From the NCBI RefSeq assembly GCF_025460765.1, contig NZ_JAMWEG010000001.1, positions 310,001-374,000 on the forward strand: 64,000 bases of DNA, read 5' to 3'. The translations under genes and the position numbers were made by a program. Of the stretch, positions 54,439 through 63,386 are shown piece after piece. Under the pieces are notes generated by a model. The model made no database searches, was not told the DNA's origin, and worked only from the letters and a program-made list of their open reading frames with translations. The stretch's first letter is position 1, and each line of letters starts with the position of its first letter. Origin of the DNA: Micromonospora sp. MA102 (GTDB lineage: Bacteria > Actinomycetota > Actinomycetes > Mycobacteriales > Micromonosporaceae).

Positions 54439-55143
54439 ATGAACTCGCGACTTCTCTCGGCGACCTTCGATGCGCGCGATCCGGCTCGCGTGGCGCGGTT
54501 CTGGGCCGGCATGCTCGGCCGGGAGATCGTCGAGGACGCCGGTGGTGTGCTCCTGCCGGGACACGAAACCCAGCTCAGTCTCCGGTTCGCCCGCAGCAGC
54601 GCGGAGATGGTGCGGCCGAACCGCATGCACCTCCACCTGACCAGCGCCAGCCTTGACGACCAGCAGCAGACGGTGGCGACGGCGCTGAGGCTCGGCGCAA
54701 GTCACCTCGACGTCGGGCAGCGCCCCGAGGAGGGGCATGTCGTCCTGGCCGACCCCGAGGGCTACGAGTTCGACGTGATCGAGCCGGGCAACAACTACCT
54801 CGCCGGGTGCGGCTTCCTCGGGGAGCTCACCTGCGACGGCACCCGGGACGTCGGCCTCTTCTGGAGCGAGGCGCTGGGCTGGCCGCTGGTGTGGGACCAG
54901 AACGAGGAGGCCGCGATCCAGTCACCGCACGGTGGCACGAAGGTCGCGTGGGGAGGCCCGCCCGTCGCCCCGAAGAAGGCGAGGAACCGGCAGCGCTTCG
55001 ACCTCGCCCCGGCCGGTGACGACCAGCAGGCGGAAGTCGACCGGCTGCTCGCTCTCGGGGCCACTCGGCTCGAGGTCGGTGACGACGGCACCGTCGTGCT
55101 GGCCGATCCGGACGGCAACGAGTTCTGCGTACGAAGGAACTGA
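54439..55143 (+). CDS. Two-module VOC protein
   Basis: A 234-residue glyoxalase-like protein with two VOC modules: residues 1-115 (FDARDPARVARFWAGMLG, LADPEGYEFDVIEPG) and 116-234 (LTCDGTRDVGLFWSEALGWPL, LADPDGNEFCVRRN). The repeated terminal LADPxGxEF motif is conserved in both, suggesting a monomeric binding or enzyme pocket. The ATG at 54439 follows GTGGGGCG. The substrate is unknown. Confidence 0.88.
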   Translation: MNSRLLSATFDARDPARVARFWAGMLGREIVEDAGGVLLPGHETQLSLRFARSSAEMVRPNRMHLHLTSASLDDQQQTVATALRLGASHLDVGQRPEEGHVVLADPEGYEFDVIEPGNNYLAGCGFLGELTCDGTRDVGLFWSEALGWPLVWDQNEEAAIQSPHGGTKVAWGGPPVAPKKARNRQRFDLAPAGDDQQAEVDRLLALGATRLEVGDDGTVVLADPDGNEFCVRRN

Positions 55144-55164
55144 CCGGAGCGCTCCCGCCGTAGG

Positions 55165-55694
55165 TTGATTGGCTGTTCAGGCGGGGCACTGGCCGACGTC
55201 GTCGACCGGTCCGAGGAGACCGTACGCCAGGCCGCGCACCGCGCCTGCGGGCACGTGCAGGCCCGGCGGCCGCGCTTCCACGCCGATCGCACCCGGCAGC
55301 GGCAGGTCACCGAACAGTTCCTCGCCGCCGCCGTCGGCGGTGACATCAACACGCTGATGCAGCTGCTGGCACCCGACGTCACGCTGTGGACCGACGGTGG
55401 CGGCAAGGTCCGCCAGGCAATGCGGCCGATCACCGGCGCGGATCGGGTGTCCACCTGGCTCGCGGGCATAACCGACCGCCCGTATCAGGGCGTCGCGCCC
55501 GCCGAGATGGCCATCGAACTGGTCGAGCTCACCGGCCGGGCGTCGTGTTCAGCGGCGCGGGCCGCGTCATCGCCACGCTCACCCTCGACGTGGACGAGGG
55601 TGGCCAGATCGCCGCGATCCACAACGTCGCCAACCCCGACAAGCTCCGCGCCGTGGCCGCCCGGACCATCCACCACATCCAGGCCGACCACTAG
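55165..55694 (+). pseudogene. SigJ-like ECF sigma factor remnant
   Basis: The visible part starts inside sigma region 4 (IVDRSEETVRQAAHRACGHVQARRPRF-like), followed by the SnoaL-like extension (LAAAVGGDINTLMQLLAPDVTLWTDGGG). Sigma region 2 is absent. Near 55538 coding sense jumps to another frame, continuing as GVVFSGAGRVIATLTLDVDEGGQ and ending IHHIQADH at 55694. It is truncated and frameshifted, so not functional as a sigma factor. Confidence 0.8.
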
Positions 55695-55788
55695 CCATCG
55701 CCACCGATGTCGCGAGCTTGCCGCGGCGGGAGGGTCCGGCGGCCAACGCCAGCACATCGACTGGCTCTACGGCGCGTGAGCCGGCCCG

Positions 55789-56169
55789 TTACCGGGGCTT
55801 CGGCACCTGCCGGTTGAAGCGGGGCTTGAGGGCCAGGACCAGGGCCTCCTTCGTACCCTTCGGGTTATCCGTCTCCTGCCAGCGGACCTCGCGCTGGCCC
55901 AGCCAGTCGGCGATGGCGGCGGCCGATGCCTCGTTACCGGGCTTGTCGAGGAGCTGGCCGACCTGCTCGTGCAGCACCGACGACTCCCGGTTGCCGGTCA
56001 GGTGCTGCCGAAGGCGGTTACGCAGGTTCCCGGTCCAGCCGACGTAGACCACCGTGCCGCGGTCGAGGACCACGTGCACGCCGGGCGAGGTGGGAGCGCC
56101 GGCGGCGGCTTCCGTCGTGTACGGCTGAGGAGGTGTGAAGCCGGCCAGCAGATCTTCGGCGTCATGCAT
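55789..56169 (-). CDS. GIY-YIG nuclease-domain protein
   Basis: A 126-residue protein with a GIY-YIG-type core: GVHVVLDRGTVVYVGWTGNLRNRLRQHL (GIY and YIG as GVH and YVG) and a downstream Glu/Asn region (TKEALVLALKPRFNRQ). It may be a small endonuclease or an accessory domain protein. It lies just outside the small operon of integrative-element type. Confidence 0.85.
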   Translation of the reverse strand: MHDAEDLLAGFTPPQPYTTEAAAGAPTSPGVHVVLDRGTVVYVGWTGNLRNRLRQHLTGNRESSVLHEQVGQLLDKPGNEASAAAIADWLGQREVRWQETDNPKGTKEALVLALKPRFNRQVPKPR

Positions 56170-56187
56170 CCCCGGACGGTACCGGCG

Positions 56188-56442
56188 TCAACCCTCCCCT
56201 GTGGCCCCACACGATCCGGAGTGCCCGTCGCGGAGCCGGCACCGCCGGCCGCTAGGGAGCCGGGTGTCGCACCAGACCCGGTAGCGGAGGTGCTGCGCGT
56301 CCTCCTCGCTGAGGGTGGTCTCGCCGAAGTCGAAGGCGGTGACGTGGGCAAGGGACTCGCGCAGCGCGGCGGCCAGGTCGGTGGCGACGTCCTGGCCGGT
56401 CAGCGTGGTGGGCAGGTGGATGATCCAACGGGGTGCGGTCAT
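56188..56442 (-). CDS. Small hypothetical protein (third gene of ICE-type operon)
   Basis: An 84-residue protein (TAPRWIIHLPTTLTGQDVATDLAAALRESL) with a C-terminal cysteine pattern (VWCDTRLPSGRRCRLRDGHSGSC) that may hold zinc. It starts at ATG 56442 overlapping the stop of the DivIVA-like gene (ATGA). It is cotranscribed with two more small genes. I associate this gene set with actinomycete integrative elements; function unknown. Confidence 0.75.
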   Translation of the reverse strand: MTAPRWIIHLPTTLTGQDVATDLAAALRESLAHVTAFDFGETTLSEEDAQHLRYRVWCDTRLPSGRRCRLRDGHSGSCGATGEG

Positions 56443-56705
56443 CGTTGCCACCGGCTGTTCGGTGACCAGTCTGGGTCGGTGAAGCGGCAGCCGGTGTGGC
56501 GGGACTGCCACTGGCGCAGGGCCTGGCGGACGCGTTCGGCCTCGGTGTTGGCGGTGGTCAGCTCGCGGTGCAGGCGGTCGAGTTCGTCGGCGAAACGGTT
56601 GAGGTAGGCGTGGACCTGGTCGGGGTCGAGGCCGCGCCATCGGCTGTCGAAGCCGGCGGCTCGGATCTGGTGCGGGTGCAGGCGTTCCCCGGTCACGTAA
56701 ATCAC
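56439..56705 (-). CDS. Small DivIVA-like protein
   Basis: An 88-residue protein: IRAAGFDSRWRGLDPDQVHAYLNRFADELDRLHRELTTANTEAERVRQAL. This matches the N-terminal DivIVA-type segment and an adjoining coiled coil. GTG at 56705 overlaps the upstream stop (GTGA), and the stop overlaps the next gene. It is the middle gene of a three-gene operon. Confidence 0.75.
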   Translation of the reverse strand: MIYVTGERLHPHQIRAAGFDSRWRGLDPDQVHAYLNRFADELDRLHRELTTANTEAERVRQALRQWQSRHTGCRFTDPDWSPNSRWQR

Positions 56706-56956
56706 GGCTGCCTCGCTGTCTGTTCGGCGACCAGGGCCCCGATTTCACGCTCGCTCAGGCCTCGGCGGGTCAGGACGTGGTGGCCCCAGCGGTGCAGGCG
56801 GCCGGGGTACGGAGCGCGGTCGTTGCGGCAGCGCGTGCCGTCGGGCCACTGCTCGGGGGCGTGCACGGCGACGGCCTTGACGGCGAAGGTGACGTCTTCG
56901 GTGGTGATATAGGGCGGTAGGGGTAGTTCGCCGAGGATGTCGTCGATCGAGTCCAT
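56702..56956 (-). CDS. Small hypothetical protein (first gene of ICE-type operon)
   Basis: An 84-residue protein (DSIDDILGELPLPPYITTEDVTF start, CRNDRAPYPGRLHRWGHHVLTRRGLSERE). No known domain. It begins at ATG 56956 and leads the operon 56956-56188. The 360-base gap to the GntR gene at 57317 contains both promoters. Confidence 0.75.
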   Translation of the reverse strand: MDSIDDILGELPLPPYITTEDVTFAVKAVAVHAPEQWPDGTRCRNDRAPYPGRLHRWGHHVLTRRGLSEREIGALVAEQTARQP

Positions 56957-57235
56957 GACCCTCCCTGGTCGGATGGTTACGGCGCCGAGGCGAGCGGGGA
57001 CGGCCGGCACGACCGCGCGTCCATACCGGCTGGAGCCCAGCACCCACCCCGGGCCTGCTAATGCGCCGCTGGATTCCGACGCGGCTGCGTTCTCGCATCT
57101 CCTGGGCCTGTTGCCTGTGCCTCTTCACGGGCGTCCGCTCTGTGTGCCGGGGCAGCACCGACGCCACCCCGGCACTGATCGGGCATCGGCGCCCGGACGA
57201 GTCGTTCTGGTGCCAACCCGATCGACTCAGGGACA

Positions 57236-57260
57236 ACCTATGTCACTAGGCGCTATAGGT
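57236..57260. promoter_or_regulatory. ACCTAT-N13-ATAGGT operator
   Basis: Inverted halves ACCTAT (57236-57241) and ATAGGT (57255-57260) lie 56 bases before the GntR start. Symmetric CTATAGG-containing sites are typical of the KorSA repressors of actinomycete integrative plasmids, so this is a likely autoregulatory operator (knowledge plus inference). Confidence 0.55.
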
Positions 57261-57316
57261 CAACCACGAGGAAGGGGTGAGAGGATCGGACCAGGTGCCA
57301 GCCCGAAAGGATCTAC

Positions 57317-57547
57317 GTGTCCCCGATCCCGCTCAGCTATACCGACATCGCCGGCGACATCGCCGAACGGATCAAGAGTGGTGAGTACGAGCCCGGCGCC
57401 AAGTTGCCGTCGTACTCGCAGCTCGCCGACCTCTACTCCGTGTCCTTCTCGACCGCTGCCCGGGCCATTGCCCTGCTGCGCGACCGAGGCATCGTCGTCG
57501 GCGCACCCGGACGCGGCGTCTTCGTGGCGGACCGTATCAGCAGATAG
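57317..57547 (+). CDS. Short GntR-family repressor (KorSA-like)
   Basis: A 76-residue protein that is almost only a GntR winged helix: YTDIAGDIAERIKSGEYEPGAKLPSYSQLADLYSVSFSTAARAIALLRDRGIVVGAPGRGVFV. Such minimal GntR proteins (KorSA, TraR type) control transfer of pSAM2-like elements. GTG at 57317 follows AAAGGAT. It is divergent from the small three-gene operon, a typical integrative-element pair. Confidence 0.88.
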   Translation: MSPIPLSYTDIAGDIAERIKSGEYEPGAKLPSYSQLADLYSVSFSTAARAIALLRDRGIVVGAPGRGVFVADRISR

Positions 57548-58297
57548 CCGAACCTCTCTCAATGACGCTTCCGACGCCTGCTGTGGTCAGCCGCCTTGGA
57601 CGGCCACAGCCCGATCCGCGTCCCGAGGGCAGACCTCACGCAGCACACACAGGCATCGCCCTGAGGAACTCCGCGTCACACCAGTGTCGCCCGACCAGCC
57701 ATGGGGGTAGTCGAAGTCACCCGGTCGCTCGGCGTACAGGTGGCGGCTGAGTGAGGAGTCACCAGGCGGCGTTCGGCGACCGGCTCCCGGCGCCCCACGT
57801 ACCCCACAGCCTGCGCGCCGTCGCCTTCAGGGAGCCTGAACCTACAACGCCCGCCAGCGCAGGCCGAGACCCGGAAGCCTCAGACAACTTTCTCCACTCG
57901 GCCGGGGCGCAGCAGCGCCGGTCACATATGGGCGGCGGACGACCGGCCAATACTCGATGCGGCCTGCTGGCAGCAGTCTCTGCCTGAAGGAAACCTCGGC
58001 GTGCTCGTGGCGCTCGCCGCTCGTGAGCAGCCGCAGCCGCAGTCACGACCTGATCGGGAGCCGCCCAGTGACAAAGCCGTTAGCGATCCGGGTCTTCGCC
58101 ATGCCGGGGGTGTTCACTCCATCTGTCGCCATCTACCAGGCTAAAACGGACCCCCTCACAGACACAAATTTCCGCCGCTGCGCCGAGTTGGCGCAGCGAG
58201 GGAAGAGGTCTCGTTGACCACGAGCGATGGAGAGCTATGATCATCTGTCCGCGACGGAGACACTAAGGCACCAAGCATTAGACAATGAGGAGAGGCG
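57548..58297. other. Non-coding stretch, composition border
   Basis: A 750-base region with no convincing gene. Short frames exist but lack start sites and coding bias. Base composition falls from the chromosomal high-GC level to a clearly lower one from about 58080 onward, so this is probably the edge of an acquired segment. No integrase, tRNA or direct-repeat attachment site was recognised. Confidence 0.5.
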
Positions 58298-58720
58298 ATG
58301 CAGCAGTCCGAGGAGCACGACGTATATTCCGCCGTGCTTGAGAACGAGGGATCCGATACAGGTTGCGTGGGCGCATTCTGCGTGACCTGCGGCACGTGGG
58401 TAGGGCCGCATCGGGACACATCCGAGGAGGCCGAAGATGACGTACAGCGTCATAAGGACGCCGTCCAGCGCCAATTTCTGGAAAAGAAGGCGCATGCGGC
58501 GACAGTGCAACTTGACCAAGCTGAGCTTAGAATCGTGAACGGCCTACTTGAGGAAGATCCCGAAGACGAGCCCGATTTCGGGCCCTATTTCGCTCATTGC
58601 GCGGACTGTGGCGGCCCTGTAACCCTTGGACGACTCAGAGAGGCCGAAGCATCGGCCGAAGCCGAACAGCATCGGGCAGCCTTCGCGAAGATCTCAGCGA
58701 CAGATGCGGACCGACAGTAG
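58298..58720 (+). CDS. Hypothetical acidic protein with two CxxC motifs
   Basis: A 140-residue, acidic protein with lower-GC codons. CVTCGTWVGPH in the first half and CADCGGPV in the second could together bind one zinc ion. A helical middle (KDAVQRQFLEKKAHAATVQLDQAEL) separates them. GAGGAGAGGCG precedes the ATG at 58298. It is convergent with the large translocase/nuclease operon; role unknown. Confidence 0.7.
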   Translation: MQQSEEHDVYSAVLENEGSDTGCVGAFCVTCGTWVGPHRDTSEEAEDDVQRHKDAVQRQFLEKKAHAATVQLDQAELRIVNGLLEEDPEDEPDFGPYFAHCADCGGPVTLGRLREAEASAEAEQHRAAFAKISATDADRQ

Positions 58721-58811
58721 CCTCAGCCGTCCATAACCGCGCGCGCAAGACGGATCGGAGCACCGGACCTATCCTTCTATGGACGGCAGCGCCCATAACC
58801 TACATTTTCTT

Positions 58812-58840
58812 GCCGGGCGGGCGTCTCTGTCCCGCCCGGC
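58812..58840. terminator. Terminator hairpin
   Basis: A perfect 10-base stem (GCCGGGCGGG and its reverse complement) with a 9-base loop lies between the convergent 58298-58720 gene and the 58929-63386 gene. Confidence 0.75.
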
Positions 58841-58928
58841 GGCAGGCTTAAGCGCCTAATAGTTGAACGCCTCAACCAGGACTATTCCGGCTGTCGTTCT
58901 ACCTCGACTAAGCCTAACACCCGAGCCC

Positions 58929-61900
58929 TCAGGACAGGAAAGCATAGGGGCCGATAGCAGAGTATCCTTGAAGACGCTGGAGTCCTGACTCCGAGGACTT
59001 GAAGAGAAGGTCACCTCGACCAAGGAGGCTTTCCGCGCCCCCTTCGTCAAGGATAACTCGCGAGTCGACATTCTGTTGAACGCGAAGTGCCACTCGCGAG
59101 AAGTTCCCCTTCATTACACCGGAAACGATATCAGTAGAAGGCCTCTGCGTGGCGGCCACGAGATGTCCGCCTACAGCCCTGGCAATTTGAACGAACCGAG
59201 TGACGAGCGTTTCAAATTGCTTCCGAGCAGCCGATCCCAGTACTAGTTCCGCAAACTCATCAATTATGATGACCAGTGGGCGCAAGGGGACATTGACCCC
59301 CTGGGCGCGAGCATCCGAAAGCAACATCCTGAGGTTTGCTACCGTGACAGGGCTCGGCCGCTCCAACGCAGACATGGCGTATTCACGAAAGCGCGCCACA
59401 CGTTCCGGCAAGACAACCTCAACAATATCGCGAACCAACTCTAGCGCTCCGTCCGCTCCCAAGTGGAAGTTCCGTTCTGAGCGGAAATGAGGCGCACGCA
59501 TGAAATCCAGATAATCCGCCATACCCTTGGCATCAATGAGAACAAGTTCTACTTCATCGGCGGAGTACAGCTTGGTGAGCTGCCAAAGCAGGCTACGAAC
59601 AAAAACGCTCTTTCCACTTCCTGTCGTGCCACCGATGAGAAGATGAGGCAGTTGGTCCAGGGAAACCCAATGAGGGCGGAAGTCGACCTCAGCGCCGAGC
59701 GCAAGGGCGGGGTATGGCAGATCTGGTGGTCGGGCCAAGCTAGCAACATCCGGGATCTCTCGTTTACCGCGCGGCAGTTCGGCAACAGCAAACCCAGGAT
59801 GGCCAGACCAGTTAGTAATTCGAAGCGCCTGAACGCCAAGATCGCGGCTGAGATCCTGTTCTTGGGCCTGGATCACTCCCAACTTGGCCCCGGCGGGAAC
59901 AGAGAATGGGATTTGTACGATGGCGGGGCCAAGAACCAACTTATCTTCCTCGATCGCCCTGAACGGCGCATTGCGGGCGGCAAAAGCATCGCGAAGACGA
60001 TGGGCCAAAACGAGACCCTCATTCGGAATTTCCTCTCCGGCATCATCCCGGGTCAGGGACGTAGGAGCATCGCTCGCACCGGCAGCCGCATCGACGCCGT
60101 GCAGCTCGCGTGCTGAGGGCGAAACCACGGAGGTAGAAGACACGCCGAGTTGGTCGAGCAACTCCGCGGGAATTTCAATATGCACCCCTGGCCGGGATTC
60201 CAAAGCCTCACGTAGCCAAGGCACACCGAGCGACAGGATGGAGACTAGACCGCGACCATCCTGCAGTTCCCGCTGCTCGACTGGCCCTTCTTGGTTCGGA
60301 TTAACAAGGAAGACCCTCCGAGCGATAGTCACGGTTGAACCTTGACGGAAGAGCGCGTTTAGGCCCTGGATCTTCTGGTCGTAGTCCTCCGGGTCCAGCC
60401 GGCGAATCGGCTCCCATTGATGCAGTGCCTCCATGAAGACCTGTCTCTTCAGGATTTCGCGACGGGATGGAGTGAACGAGTCTCCGCCAGCAACGGCGAA
60501 GATCTGCTCCAAAAGTCGGGAAATCTCAGAAGCCTGGTCGACAGCTTCCTGCACGACTTCAGGTATGTTGCCACTCCACTTAACACCGCCGGACCGAGCC
60601 TTTACCTCGACAGCGTCTACAGACCAGCCCTTCTCAGTTCTCCTGACGACCAGAAGGTCCGCTCTACGCCCAGTCCCATCCCGCAAGCCGAGCCACCGAC
60701 GAGCCCCATCCGTATCAAGGCTCACGACGAGTTGGTTATCAGACGCCTCATTAAGGTAGGCAATAGCCGCCGCGAAGCCGAGGCGGCCGAGTACGGACTC
60801 CCTCGAAAGAACTCCCTGGGTCTTGAAGAAGCCAAGGAGACCCTCAGGGACTGCAGCCCGAACCGATCCCAACAGAAAGTTGATGACCGTTCCACCGTCT
60901 GGCTGAAGCCATGTTGAATTCAAGAGATACGTCAAAACCGGTTCGACCAAGAGTTCCACTTGGGCGGAATATATAAACGACGCGACATGGCCCGATGCTA
61001 TACGGCCGACCAGTTGCATCTCGCCAATATTTGGCGACGGCACCATGGCAGACATGCCCTCGCACAGCACCAACCATGTCGTCTGGCCTGCAAGCTCCGA
61101 AATCGCAGCCTCGGCCTCTCCGGACAGCAGGGGAGATCTTTGCTGCGACGGCACTTGGCTATTGAAGAGGCCGGCCTGAGTTGCCACGAGCTTGTTAAGT
61201 TGACTAAAGCCAGTCCTCGGCCGGATTACGGGCCGGGAGTCCTCGAGCGGGTCCGTGTCAAAGACCCACTCGGAAATTAGACTACCCAGTACCGGCATAC
61301 CGACAGGGCCGCCCTGGCGAGCTGCCTCGACCTCGCCTACATCAAACATGAAGAGCAGATGCGGCGGCGAGTCTTCCTCCGCCAGCCATCGAGCGAGGTC
61401 GCGCAGGCGAATGTTTTCGTGCACCTCGTAAGAGAAGGAGGCAGCCGGGATTTCACCCCCGACAAGTTCTTCCGCCGCATCGTCGAGAGCAGCTTGTACC
61501 TCTTCGGCGTCCCCATCCGACAGGTAGACATGAAGGGAGACTCGCTCAGCAGTCTCTTCGCCGAGCCAGCGCAGAAACTTTCGGACCGCAGCTGGCGGGG
61601 GATCCAACAGCCCCACCGAAAGGCTCAACTCAGCATACGGGTGGACTGTAATAAACCGCTGGACGATCGAACGGAGTAGTTCAACCGTCTCGGCTGTGTC
61701 AACTTGTCGAGGATTACGTGAATACTGCGGAAGTCCGTGGTACTTCCCCGAATACGCTACGGACACCTGAGTTCCATCGAGAGGCACCGACAACGACGGT
61801 AGACCCGGATCAAGCGAACCGACGATTAGGTCCATAAAGTCGTCCGTCAGCGAGTCGCTCTTGCGAATCAATTCCGCTGCGCGCAAACGCGGCTCCACCA

Positions 61901-63386
61901 CAATCGGATGGAGCGGCAGGACCAGGACGCTAATATCCCCTCGCTGCACAATGACCCGCAGATCGCACAGCGACAAGTTCTCAGCAATCTTGCGGACGTA
62001 AAAATGGTCCGTCTCCGGCAGATGACGTCGCAGACTCTCCAACTTCGACCACAAGTCGATCCAGCAGGCTATCATGCCCTCTGCAGTCAGCCGCAACGTA
62101 GAGCTAAGGGCAAAGGCGCGTACCCCCTCTGTTAAGAGGGTAGGCAGGTAGGGCAAGAGGTCTCTGCGGAGACCAATCAACCGCTCCACAGCCTCGGCGC
62201 ATTCAGGCACCTCGCGGCCTGCACGCCGGCGCTCCAGAGTCCTCAGATCGTCGGCGATCTTCGATAGGGACCGCCACTCCAAGTCCCCCGTACCTGGCCG
62301 CGCGGGTACGTCGTCGTCGCGGAAGCGCTCGACCGAGCCCGACTGCATGTCGTAGCCATCGTCTGAGCCGGAATCCGCCATCAGCGGCATACACGTCTCA
62401 AGGTTGTCGAACTGCCACGCGAGTCGGTGCTCGCCGAGTCTCACCTCTGAGTTGTCTTCCAGCGAACCTTCAGCCGTATCGAGTTGAGAGAGGAGGGCCT
62501 TCTCATCATAGTCATTGCTCTGAAGGATCGCGATCAGATCGTTGTCGTCGGCCGGGACGCTGCCGTTGCCCGGAACAATGTTCTTCTTCTTTTTCTGGGT
62601 CGTAGACCGCAGAGCCTTTTGCACGTCTTCAAGGTCAAGTTCCGCCAAGTAGGCAACCTGGCCGGTGTTCGCGAAAAGCCGTAGAGCTCTGTAGTCACCT
62701 CTCGAAACGTCCTGGGACGCCGTGAGATGTTTGATCAGCCGCTGCCGCGTGCTCGCGTCCATGCCGCGAAGCTTGCCAACAGTGGAGAAGTTGCTGTGCA
62801 GGCGTTTGGCGTCAATATCCACTGCATGGCTATCAGGAAGGAGGCCGAGCCGCCAAAGTTCCTTCCGGGCAATTTGAGCTGCGCCAGACTCCCCTGTCGC
62901 GAGAACGCTGCTGTATCCAGCGCAAGCGCGAACATCGGTGAGGTACTTTAGCCCCTTAAAGGCCCGAAGAAGCTTGAGCAGAGCCGAGGGAATTGCCTGG
63001 CTACCAAGGTCGGAGATCAAATCATCGAATACTGCGCTTCGTAGTTCGCTGATCGAAATGGAAGGAATATCACGAAGGCCGGCAGCTCTATCCCGCTCTA
63101 GGTCGCCAACGACCACTAGCGGACGTGGATCGCCTTCGTTGCGCCAGTCGATTGCTACATCGACCGAGTCGGTAATGTCGATCGTAGAGGCTGGGAGGCT
63201 GGCGGGAACAGATTGATCTACAAGCAGAGCGAGTCGAATCCCGCCGCGACGCTCAAAGAGAGCCACCAACTCAGGCAACGGCATCGGGTTAGCTAGGTCA
63301 GGGACCCAGACGAATCCGAAGTTGCGGCTCAGGCGGCGCTCGACCAGTCCGTAGATCGCCCTTGCAAGGCGCTGTTCGCTGTTCAT
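58929..63386 (-). CDS. PD-(D/E)XK nuclease/FtsK-type translocase of a restriction or defence operon
   Basis: A 1,485-residue protein with low-GC codons. A long N-terminal half (to about 900) has no recognised fold. A PD-(D/E)XK-type nuclease core follows: D910 (RRADLLVV), E927 and K929 (AVEVKAR). The C-terminus is an FtsK/SpoIIIE/HerA-like motor with Walker A GGTTGSGKS at 1252-1260, Walker B IIIDEFAEL with D1376-E1377, and ATQRPSTDIVSG. It would move along and cut DNA. The layout resembles DptH of phosphorothioate-dependent restriction, but other defence ATPases also fit. It is coupled to the upstream partial gene by ATGA overlap. Confidence 0.8.
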   Translation of the reverse strand: MNSEQRLARAIYGLVERRLSRNFGFVWVPDLANPMPLPELVALFERRGGIRLALLVDQSVPASLPASTIDITDSVDVAIDWRNEGDPRPLVVVGDLERDRAAGLRDIPSISISELRSAVFDDLISDLGSQAIPSALLKLLRAFKGLKYLTDVRACAGYSSVLATGESGAAQIARKELWRLGLLPDSHAVDIDAKRLHSNFSTVGKLRGMDASTRQRLIKHLTASQDVSRGDYRALRLFANTGQVAYLAELDLEDVQKALRSTTQKKKKNIVPGNGSVPADDNDLIAILQSNDYDEKALLSQLDTAEGSLEDNSEVRLGEHRLAWQFDNLETCMPLMADSGSDDGYDMQSGSVERFRDDDVPARPGTGDLEWRSLSKIADDLRTLERRRAGREVPECAEAVERLIGLRRDLLPYLPTLLTEGVRAFALSSTLRLTAEGMIACWIDLWSKLESLRRHLPETDHFYVRKIAENLSLCDLRVIVQRGDISVLVLPLHPIVVEPRLRAAELIRKSDSLTDDFMDLIVGSLDPGLPSLSVPLDGTQVSVAYSGKYHGLPQYSRNPRQVDTAETVELLRSIVQRFITVHPYAELSLSVGLLDPPPAAVRKFLRWLGEETAERVSLHVYLSDGDAEEVQAALDDAAEELVGGEIPAASFSYEVHENIRLRDLARWLAEEDSPPHLLFMFDVGEVEAARQGGPVGMPVLGSLISEWVFDTDPLEDSRPVIRPRTGFSQLNKLVATQAGLFNSQVPSQQRSPLLSGEAEAAISELAGQTTWLVLCEGMSAMVPSPNIGEMQLVGRIASGHVASFIYSAQVELLVEPVLTYLLNSTWLQPDGGTVINFLLGSVRAAVPEGLLGFFKTQGVLSRESVLGRLGFAAAIAYLNEASDNQLVVSLDTDGARRWLGLRDGTGRRADLLVVRRTEKGWSVDAVEVKARSGGVKWSGNIPEVVQEAVDQASEISRLLEQIFAVAGGDSFTPSRREILKRQVFMEALHQWEPIRRLDPEDYDQKIQGLNALFRQGSTVTIARRVFLVNPNQEGPVEQRELQDGRGLVSILSLGVPWLREALESRPGVHIEIPAELLDQLGVSSTSVVSPSARELHGVDAAAGASDAPTSLTRDDAGEEIPNEGLVLAHRLRDAFAARNAPFRAIEEDKLVLGPAIVQIPFSVPAGAKLGVIQAQEQDLSRDLGVQALRITNWSGHPGFAVAELPRGKREIPDVASLARPPDLPYPALALGAEVDFRPHWVSLDQLPHLLIGGTTGSGKSVFVRSLLWQLTKLYSADEVELVLIDAKGMADYLDFMRAPHFRSERNFHLGADGALELVRDIVEVVLPERVARFREYAMSALERPSPVTVANLRMLLSDARAQGVNVPLRPLVIIIDEFAELVLGSAARKQFETLVTRFVQIARAVGGHLVAATQRPSTDIVSGVMKGNFSRVALRVQQNVDSRVILDEGGAESLLGRGDLLFKSSESGLQRLQGYSAIGPYAFLS

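Noticed and set aside
57548..58297. Short plus and minus frames in the composition border
   Set aside because: No ribosome-binding sites, no conserved motifs, and codon use does not fit either neighbouring gene set.
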